DNA of 64,000 nucleotides from Gammaproteobacteria bacterium. Lineage in GTDB: Bacteria; Pseudomonadota; Gammaproteobacteria; VBWC01. The position numbers and the translations under genes are program-made. The stretch's first letter is position 1. Each line of letters starts with the position of its first letter. The stretch covers positions 1-64,000 of the forward strand of contig VBWC01000003.1 in the NCBI GenBank assembly GCA_006218035.1. The letters run 5' to 3'. Of the stretch, positions 58,140 through 64,000 are shown piece by piece. The notes below the pieces were generated by a model. It made no database searches, was not told the DNA's origin, and saw only the letters and a list, made by a program, of their open reading frames with translations.

Positions 58140-58777
58140 CGCCGGGCTTTATTGTTGTCGAGGGACCGATAGGCGTCGGCAAGACCAGTCTCGCGCGGCG
58201 GCTCGCGGCAACGTTCGGCAGCGAACTGCTGCTGGAAGGTGCCGAGGAGAATCCGTTTCTCGAACGTTTCTATCAGAATCCGCGCCATGCGGCGTTGCCG
58301 ACCCAGCTCTATTTCCTGTTTCAGCGGGCGCGTCAATTGCAGGCGATACGGCAGGGGGATATGTTCAATCCGGTGCACGTTGCCGATTTCTTAATGGAAA
58401 AGGACCGGCTGTTCGCCCAGATCACGCTCGATGACGAAGAGTTCAAGCTCTACGAACAGGTCTACCGGCAGATGACGCTGGAAGTTTCGCGTCCCGATCT
58501 GGTGGTGTACCTGCAGGCACCGGTCAGCGTGCTGCTGGAGCGTATCGCCAGGCGTGGCTTACCGTACGAAAAGCTGATCGAATCGGCTTATCTGCAACGG
58601 GTGGTCGATGCCTATACGCGTTTTTTCCATCATTACGATGCGTCGCCGTTGCTCATCGTCAACGCCACCGACATCGATCTGGCGCGCAGTGAGGACGACT
58701 ATCAGCTGCTGCTGGAGCGCATACGCGAAACGAGCCGCGGTCGCCACTACTTCAATCCCATGCCGATTGCGCTGTAA
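58136..58777 (+). CDS. Deoxynucleoside kinase family protein
   Basis: The 213-residue product resembles deoxyadenosine/deoxyguanosine kinases: P-loop VVEGPIGVGKTSLARRLA, LEGAEENPFLERFY, QLYFLFQRARQLQ, the ERS-like region MEKDRLFAQITL and RPDLVVYLQAPVSVLLERI. It would phosphorylate deoxynucleosides in the salvage pathway; the exact base cannot be told. The ATG overlaps the folK stop (ATGA), and panB follows 73 bases later. Such a kinase between folK and panB is a recurrent arrangement in gammaproteobacteria, in my memory of such genomes. Confidence 0.88.
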   Translation: MTPGFIVVEGPIGVGKTSLARRLAATFGSELLLEGAEENPFLERFYQNPRHAALPTQLYFLFQRARQLQAIRQGDMFNPVHVADFLMEKDRLFAQITLDDEEFKLYEQVYRQMTLEVSRPDLVVYLQAPVSVLLERIARRGLPYEKLIESAYLQRVVDAYTRFFHHYDASPLLIVNATDIDLARSEDDYQLLLERIRETSRGRHYFNPMPIAL

Positions 58778-58850
58778 AATCGCGTTTTCGGCAATATGGC
58801 CGCTGGCGGCGGTATTGTGAGCGCGACGGGTCTGCCTTGAAACCAACGAG

Positions 58851-59675
58851 ATGACTGCGGTGAATAACCAGACCATCACGACACTGGTAACGCTACGCAC
58901 GCTGCAGAAGTACAAGTCGCAGCATGACCGGTTTGCCTGCCTGACCGCCTACGATGCGAGCTACGCGCGTTTGCTGGCAGCCGCCGGAGTCGAGGTGCTG
59001 CTGGTCGGCGATTCGCTCGGTATGGTGATTCAGGGGCAGACGAGTACGCTGCCGGTGACGATCGCTGACATGATCTACCACACACGCTGCGTGCGCCGCG
59101 GCAGTCCCGACACGCTGCTGATCGCGGATATGCCGTTCATGAGTGACATGACCCCGATGCAGGCGCTGGGCAACGCGTCGCGGCTGCTCGCCGAGGGCGG
59201 CGCGAATGTCGTCAAGCTCGAAGGTGGCGCGCGTCTGCTCGATACCGTGTCGTTACTTGCCGGTCGCGGTGTGCCGGTATGCGCGCATCTGGGCCTGTTG
59301 CCGCAATCGGTCAACAAGCTCGGCGGATACAGCGTGCAGGGGCGTGATGCCCGGGCCGCGCGGCAGATCGTTCAGGACGCGCAGGATCTCGAGCGCGCCG
59401 GCGCCGATCTGGTACTGATCGAGTGCGTGCCGAATGCGCTTGCCGAAGAAGTGGTGGCGCGGCTGAAAATCCCGGTGATCGGTATCGGCGCGGGTCCCTC
59501 CTGCGACGGCCAGGTACTGGTGGTCTACGACATGCTCGGCATTACGCCCGGTAAACCGCCGCGTTTTGTCAGAAACTTTCTCGCGGATCACGGCGATGTT
59601 CAACAGGCGGTGGCGGGCTATGTCGAGGCGGTCAGGAACGGGACCTTTCCGGCGCCGGAGCACTGTTTTAAATAA
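58851..59675 (+). CDS. panB: 3-methyl-2-oxobutanoate hydroxymethyltransferase
   Basis: PanB makes ketopantoate, the first step of pantothenate synthesis. The 274-residue product has MVIQGQTSTLPVTIADMIYH, VKLEGGARLLDTVSLLAGRG, GVPVCAHLGLLPQSVNKLGG, IECVPNALAEEV and a C-terminal VYDMLGITPG. Mg2+ ligands of the family are in VGDSLGM and LIADMPFM. Its TAA overlaps the panC ATG. Confidence 0.96.
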   Translation: MTAVNNQTITTLVTLRTLQKYKSQHDRFACLTAYDASYARLLAAAGVEVLLVGDSLGMVIQGQTSTLPVTIADMIYHTRCVRRGSPDTLLIADMPFMSDMTPMQALGNASRLLAEGGANVVKLEGGARLLDTVSLLAGRGVPVCAHLGLLPQSVNKLGGYSVQGRDARAARQIVQDAQDLERAGADLVLIECVPNALAEEVVARLKIPVIGIGAGPSCDGQVLVVYDMLGITPGKPPRFVRNFLADHGDVQQAVAGYVEAVRNGTFPAPEHCFK

Positions 59676-60532
59676 TGCAGACCGTGACGACGAGCGCGGC
59701 GCTGCGCGATGTGTTATCGGGCTGGCGCACGCAACGACAACGTATTGCGCTGGTGCCGACGATGGGCAATCTGCATGACGGGCATTTGAGTCTCATCCGG
59801 TGTGCGCGGCAGGCGGGCGACAGGGTGGTAGCGAGTATCTTCGTCAATCCGCTCCAGTTCGGCGCCGCCGAGGACTTTGACGGTTATCGGCGCACGCTGG
59901 ACCTGGACGCCGGCAAACTGCGCGAGGCAGGCGTCGATCTGCTGTTTGCACCGGGCGACGCGGAGATTTATCCCCACGGCCACCGCGATGTCACCGCGGT
60001 CGAGGTGCCGGTGTTGTCGACGATGCTGTGCGGCGAGTTCCGGCCCGGTCATTTCCGCGGCGTGGCGACCGTCGTCGCCAAGCTGTTCAATCTGGTGGAG
60101 CCGGACGTCGCCGTGTTCGGCGAGAAGGACTACCAGCAACTGCTGGTGATTCGCCGCATGGTGACTGATCTGGATTTCCCGGTGCGGATAGTCGCGGCGC
60201 CGACGGTGCGGGAAACGGATGGGCTCGCCATGAGTTCGCGCAACGGCTATCTTGCTGCCGGCGAACGGCAGCGCGCGGCCGTGCTGTATGAAACGTTAAG
60301 CGCCATCCGCGACGCGATTACGGGCGGGCTGCGTGACTACAAGGCACTTGAAGCACAAGGGCGATTGCGACTTGAACGCGCGGGATTCCATCCCGATTAT
60401 GTCGCTATACGGCGGTCCGCGGATCTGCTGCCCGCTGGCACCAGTGACAGAAATCTGGCGATCATGGCGGCAGCGTGGCTCGGAAGGGCGCGTCTGATCG
60501 ACAATTTGCAGCTGAGCTTGTCTAGCGGGTGA
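59675..60532 (+). CDS. panC: Pantothenate synthetase
   Basis: PanC joins pantoate and beta-alanine using ATP. The 285-residue product has the HIGH-type LVPTMGNLHDGHLSLIRCAR, VASIFVNPLQFGAAEDF, GHFRGVATVVAKLFNLVEPD, FGEKDYQQLLVIRRMV and the MSSRNGYL (KMSKS-type) motif. The length (285) is the family norm. The ATG shares a base with the panB stop (TAATG). Confidence 0.97.
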   Translation: MQTVTTSAALRDVLSGWRTQRQRIALVPTMGNLHDGHLSLIRCARQAGDRVVASIFVNPLQFGAAEDFDGYRRTLDLDAGKLREAGVDLLFAPGDAEIYPHGHRDVTAVEVPVLSTMLCGEFRPGHFRGVATVVAKLFNLVEPDVAVFGEKDYQQLLVIRRMVTDLDFPVRIVAAPTVRETDGLAMSSRNGYLAAGERQRAAVLYETLSAIRDAITGGLRDYKALEAQGRLRLERAGFHPDYVAIRRSADLLPAGTSDRNLAIMAAAWLGRARLIDNLQLSLSSG

Positions 60533-60574
60533 TCAGGCGGGAAAATGGGCGCGCTGGACAGGATGATAATTGGG

Positions 60575-60580
60575 TATAAT
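60575..60580 (+). promoter_or_regulatory. Possible -10 element before panD
   Basis: A perfect TATAAT lies 50 bases before the panD start and behind panC. No good -35 is found at 16-18 bases upstream (CGCTGG), so it is only a candidate. Confidence 0.3.
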
Positions 60581-60629
60581 TCGCGACCGGGCCGGACAGG
60601 CAGGATTTTCAGATAGTTGGGAACGACCC

Positions 60630-61010
60630 ATGCAGAGAACCATGTTAAAAGCGAAGTTGCACCGTGCGTGCGTGACACATTCCGAACTGGAATATGACGG
60701 GTCATGCGCGATCGACGGTAAGTTGCTCGAGGCGGCCGGAATCGCCGAATACGAGCAGATACAGATCTATAACATCAATAACGGCGAGCGTTTTACTACC
60801 TATGCGATCCGCGCGGCCGAAGGATCCGGCATCGTGTCGGTCAACGGCGCCGCCGCCCATAAGGCCAGTCCGGGCGATCGCGTGATTATCTGCATTTACG
60901 CGACGGTGGACGAGCGGGAGCTGGCGGCGTTCAAGCCGACGCTGATCTATCTCGACGGGCGCAACCGCATCGAGCGGCGCAGCCACTTCATCCCGGTGCA
61001 GGTGGCGTAG
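60630..61010 (+). CDS. panD: Aspartate 1-decarboxylase precursor
   Basis: PanD makes beta-alanine from aspartate and is a pyruvoyl enzyme formed by self-cleavage between Gly24 and Ser25. Here the 126-residue product reads [19 protein letters not shown] and YDGSCAID, with Gly24-Ser25 at the right numbers, then [33 protein letters not shown] and the end IPVQVA. ATG 60630 has GGGAA upstream and aligns with E. coli MIRTML; upstream codons are ignored. It ends the pantothenate genes. Confidence 0.97.
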   Translation: MQRTMLKAKLHRACVTHSELEYDGSCAIDGKLLEAAGIAEYEQIQIYNINNGERFTTYAIRAAEGSGIVSVNGAAAHKASPGDRVIICIYATVDERELAAFKPTLIYLDGRNRIERRSHFIPVQVA

Positions 61011-61033
61011 CGTTCCGGTCCCGTCCGGCGACG

Positions 61034-61240
61034 TCAGGCGGACAGTGCCGCGCCTGCGTCGGTTAGACAATCCTCGCGCCACAGACAGGCGGTCTGATCG
61101 CAGTAGCCGCTGTGCGCGGTACCGAAACAATCGAAGTTTCCCTCTCCCTGCTGGATTGCCCGGATCAGCGCGGTCTTGTCCAGTTTTCCCGCTTTGACGC
61201 CGGTACTGCGGGCGATTTTCTGTACGTCCTGTAGTTTCAT
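61034..61240 (-). CDS. Small SAP-domain protein with four-cysteine motif
   Basis: The 68-residue product has an N-terminal SAP/HeH-like helix-extension-helix (MKLQDVQKIARSTGVKAGKL then DKTALIRAIQQGEGNFD), followed by Cys38, Cys47, Cys52 and Cys58 in FDCFGTAHSGYCDQTACLWR and EDC. The pattern could bind zinc or an iron-sulphur cluster. I remember near-identical small proteins in many proteobacteria, but no function. ATG 61240 has GGGAG upstream; the in-frame ATG eight codons earlier is less well supported. It lies between panD and the ppc 3' end, facing away from panD. Confidence 0.85.
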   Translation of the reverse strand: MKLQDVQKIARSTGVKAGKLDKTALIRAIQQGEGNFDCFGTAHSGYCDQTACLWREDCLTDAGAALSA

Positions 61241-61352
61241 CGCGGGTCTCCCTGTCGGTTCCAATGCGGCGGCGGTATGCGGTATATCGTGCGCGATACC
61301 ACAGCCGCGTTGATAGAGAGACTGCGGAAGTACGGCAGAGTTCCCGGGGAAT

Positions 61353-64000
61353 CTATCCGGTATTTCGCATGCCAGCGGCGATGGCGTTAATGGACCTCAA
61401 CAGCGGGTCCTTCCAGATGCCGCGGGTCGCTTCGTCGATGGCCTCGTCGCGGTAGCGTTCCAGCAGCACGATCTGGATATGGTTCAGCGGGTCGAGGTAG
61501 GGGTTGCGCCGGCTGAGCGACAGCGCCAGCGGGGGGTTGTCTTCAACCAGCGTTGTTGCCTGAACAGTTGTTAGAATGTGTTTGATTGTGCGTTCGTATT
61601 CCTGCCGAATGGCCGTGAAAACACGGTCGGCGGTCGCCGGGTCCGGGCAAAGTTGCGCGTAGTCGGACGCGATCATCATGTCCGACTTGAACAACGCCAT
61701 CTGCGTATTGCTGAGTATCGCGCGGAAAAACGGCCATTCGACGGCCATTTGTTGCAGCCTGGCGAGTCCGTCCGGATTGTTGTCGCACCAACGTTCGATC
61801 GCGGCGCCTATGCCGTACCAGGCCGGCAGCGTGTGGCGCGACTGCGCCCAGCCGAACACCCAGGCGATCGCGCGGATGGACGCCTTGGACCGGTCGGTTT
61901 TCTTGCGATGACTGGGCCGCGAACCGATATTCAGCAGGCCGATCTCATTGACCGGTGTCGCGGTATAGAAGTAATCCATGAACCCGGCCGTGTTCTCCGT
62001 CACCTCGCGGTACGCCGCCTCGCCGGTCTCGGCGAGCCGGGTCATGATATCGAGGTATTCCTGACGCTCCGGTTCCGGTGGCGCGATCAGGCCGCGACTG
62101 GCCTTGAGCAGGCCGGTAATCCCCATCGTCAGTTCATAGACAGCCGTTTCGGTGTTGCTGTATTTGTACGACAGTACCTCGCCCTGTTCGGTGAACTTGA
62201 TCTGGCCGAACACCGTGCCTTGCGGTTGCGCGAGGATCGATTCATGGGTCGGGCCGCCGCCGCGGCCGATGGTGCCGCCGCGGCCGTGAAACAAACGGCA
62301 GTCGATGTTGTGTGACGTCGCCAGCCGCGTGATGCGCTTCTGCGCCTCGTACAACAGCCATGACGAGGCGACGATGCCGCCGTCCTTGCACGAATCGGAA
62401 TAACCGAGCATGACCTCCTGCAGATTGCCCGAGGCCTGCAACAGTTGCGCGTAGGTCGTGTTGTTGAACAACACGCCCATGACGGACTCGATGTTCTCAA
62501 GGTCCTCGATCGTTTCGAACAACGGGCTGACACGGATCTGGCAGAACGGGTTGCCGCCGCGGCGCCCGATCAGTCCGGTCTGGCGTGCCAGGGCCATGAC
62601 CTCGAGCACGTGGCTGGGCGCATGCGTCATTGAAATAACGTAAGAGCCGAACGCGTCGGCACTGATTTCGCTGCGCATGCCGGTGATCACGTTGAATACG
62701 TCCAGCGTTTCCTGGGTCTCTGGACTCAGCGTCGCGGGATCAATGGCCAGGCGGGCGTTGCCGTTGATGATGGCCTCGAGACGTTTGATACGTTGCGGTT
62801 CCGTCAACGCCAGGTAATCGATTTCTTCCGGTTGCCGATGCAGCAACTCGGCAATGGCGCTGGTATGGCGCCCCGACTCCTGGCGCACGTCGAGATGCAC
62901 CAGGTAAAAACCGAAGGTCTCGACGAGACGGATCACGTCCTTGAGCTCACCGTCGGCAATGTTGGCTTCGCCATCACTGATCAGCGAATCGCGGATGACA
63001 TAAAGATCATCCAGCAGTTCTTTTTCGGACAGGTAGCTGGCTTCCAGCAGTTCCTGGTCCTTGCCCTTGAGGCGGCGCTTGACCGTCTTCAGGTTCTGTT
63101 CGAGACGGTAATGCATGATGTACAGCTTGCGCCGGTACGGTTCGTGCCGGAAGCGCTCGGGGTTGCCGGGGAACACGTCCGCGATGAAACGCTCGTCGCG
63201 CTCGAGACTGTCCATCAGCTCCTGCGACGGGTGGGACAGCAGGCTGGAATGCGTCAGGATATGGCCGAGCCGGTAAGTGGCGGCGAGATATTCGCGCAAC
63301 GCCGCCTGGGTTTGTAACCGCAGTGCCAGTACCGTGGTTTCCGGTTTGACGTTCGGATTGCCGTCGCGGTCGCCACCGATCCACGAACCGAACTTGAGGA
63401 AGCTCGGTACATTGAGCGTCCGGTCAGGGCCGAGTTCGGCACCGTAGGCCCGCCTGATGGCCTTCTCCAGATAGCGGTAGATAATCGGCGCGGCCTGAAA
63501 CAGGCTTTTCTGGAAATAAAAGATTCCGTTACGGATCTCGTCGACGACGGTGGGGCGGTTGGCGCGTACCTCGTCGGTCTTCCAGAGAATCTGGATTTCC
63601 GCCTCGAGCTCTCGGTGGATGGCAGCGCGCTGTTCCTTGCTGAGACGGCGGCCGCCGTCGAGCTGTTCCGCGGTCTCGAAGACGCGCCGCGTCGCTTCCA
63701 TCACCGTATGGCGCTTCGATTCGGTCGGGTGTGCAGTGATCACCGGCATGAACATCAGCCGGTCCAGCAATACCTGTAGTTGATCGATGCTCACGCCCTG
63801 TTCGCGCAGCTCGCGCAGGGTGCGATCGAACGAGCCGATCCACAGCGGGCCGCCCTTGCTGACCTGCAAACGCCGCTGGCCGTGCCAGTAGGCCTCCTCG
63901 GCGATGTTGACCAGATTGAAATAGGTGCTGAATGCCCGGATGACATGCGTCAGGGTGTCCGGGTCCAGCTTGCCGATGATGCGCTCGAGCTGCTGGCGCT
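61353..64000 (-). CDS. ppc: Phosphoenolpyruvate carboxylase (5' end outside window)
   Basis: PEP carboxylase forms oxaloacetate from PEP and bicarbonate to refill the TCA cycle. About 881 residues are visible, running off the right edge. Visible motifs are VITAHPTESKRHTVMEATRR (active-site His), WIGGDRDGNPNVKPETT, VMLGYSDSCKDGGIVAS (the bicarbonate-binding Lys), LFHGRGGTIGRGGGPTHES and the terminal IAAGMRNTG, which supplies the C-terminal Asn/Gly of the active site. Only the first few dozen residues can be missing. Confidence 0.97.
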   Translation of the reverse strand, partial: RQQLERIIGKLDPDTLTHVIRAFSTYFNLVNIAEEAYWHGQRRLQVSKGGPLWIGSFDRTLRELREQGVSIDQLQVLLDRLMFMPVITAHPTESKRHTVMEATRRVFETAEQLDGGRRLSKEQRAAIHRELEAEIQILWKTDEVRANRPTVVDEIRNGIFYFQKSLFQAAPIIYRYLEKAIRRAYGAELGPDRTLNVPSFLKFGSWIGGDRDGNPNVKPETTVLALRLQTQAALREYLAATYRLGHILTHSSLLSHPSQELMDSLERDERFIADVFPGNPERFRHEPYRRKLYIMHYRLEQNLKTVKRRLKGKDQELLEASYLSEKELLDDLYVIRDSLISDGEANIADGELKDVIRLVETFGFYLVHLDVRQESGRHTSAIAELLHRQPEEIDYLALTEPQRIKRLEAIINGNARLAIDPATLSPETQETLDVFNVITGMRSEISADAFGSYVISMTHAPSHVLEVMALARQTGLIGRRGGNPFCQIRVSPLFETIEDLENIESVMGVLFNNTTYAQLLQASGNLQEVMLGYSDSCKDGGIVASSWLLYEAQKRITRLATSHNIDCRLFHGRGGTIGRGGGPTHESILAQPQGTVFGQIKFTEQGEVLSYKYSNTETAVYELTMGITGLLKASRGLIAPPEPERQEYLDIMTRLAETGEAAYREVTENTAGFMDYFYTATPVNEIGLLNIGSRPSHRKKTDRSKASIRAIAWVFGWAQSRHTLPAWYGIGAAIERWCDNNPDGLARLQQMAVEWPFFRAILSNTQMALFKSDMMIASDYAQLCPDPATADRVFTAIRQEYERTIKHILTTVQATTLVEDNPPLALSLSRRNPYLDPLNHIQIVLLERYRDEAIDEATRGIWKDPLLRSINAIAAGMRNTG

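Noticed and set aside
61578-62315. 245-codon plus-strand frame inside ppc
   Set aside because: Antisense to conserved PEP carboxylase motifs and without a known domain.
1-64000. CRISPR arrays, prophage, toxin-antitoxin or defence genes
   Set aside because: I looked for direct-repeat arrays, integrases, transposases and known defence domains on both strands and saw none; the accessory content is limited to remnants and small unknowns.

Overview
The window is a contiguous, gene-dense piece of a gammaproteobacterial chromosome (my estimate of base composition is moderately GC-rich). The evidence is gene content and order: a tuf-S10-spc-alpha ribosomal run with rpmJ behind secY, dapA-bamC-purC, divergent pepA-holC-valS and lptF-lptG, pcnB-folK-panB-panC-panD, an MiaE-type tRNA hydroxylase and a DUF2835 protein. 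I cannot name a genus. There is no phage, CRISPR array, plasmid or insertion sequence. Most of the window is conserved housekeeping DNA.

Layout. (1) 1-14910: the 3' end of the str operon (tuf, lacking its first base) runs directly into rpsJ and on through the S10, spc and alpha gene sets, ending at rplQ with a strong palindromic terminator. secY and rpoA lie inside this run, and rpmJ (37 codons) sits at 11751. (2) 14979-17406: a SAM hydroxide adenosyltransferase (DUF62), an AI-2E/PerM-type membrane protein and, convergent, a Bcp peroxiredoxin. (3) 17773-25391: dapA, a BamC reduced to lipobox plus lasso, purC, purL and prfC, followed by a broken DUF481 gene and a terminator. (4) 25987-36028: a complete phosphate-starvation locus, phoB-phoR-pstS-porin-pstC-pstA-pstB-phoU, with Pho-box arrays of 11-bp period in front of phoB, pstS and pstC. 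(5) 36151-37190: mscL plus two decayed gene fragments abutting head to head. (6) 37215-44419: valS-holC-pepA on the minus strand, diverging from lptF-lptG. (7) 44638-49946: small metabolic and unknown genes (redoxin, an HEFGH putative metallopeptidase, miaE, a membrane protein, tpm, an SDR, a coiled-coil membrane protein, DUF2835), ending in a 17-bp inverted repeat shared with the end of slt. (8) 50054-54282: slt and a response regulator/histidine kinase pair on the minus strand. (9) 54408-55980: molybdenum-cofactor genes, including a MobB-MobA fusion. (10) 56026-61010: tRNA-Glu(CUC) and the overlapping chain pcnB-folK-deoxynucleoside kinase-panB-panC, then panD. (11) 61034-64000: a small SAP-domain/four-cysteine protein and ppc, whose 5' end lies beyond the window.

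How it works together: region 1 makes the ribosome, the Sec pore and the RNA polymerase alpha subunit; region 4 senses, imports and feeds back on phosphate; regions 3 and 10 supply lysine/cell-wall precursors, purines, folate, dNTPs and CoA; regions 5, 6 and 8 concern the envelope (MscL, LptFG, Slt).

I found no convincing new multi-gene system. The items most worth checking are a pcnB frame that appears to start at AUU, as in E. coli; a minimal BamC; a porin embedded in the pst locus; the reversed-order MobB-MobA fusion; an uncharacterised HEFGH protein; and the OmpA/regulator deletion scar. All homology statements come from reading the sequence by eye against remembered family members; no database search was run.
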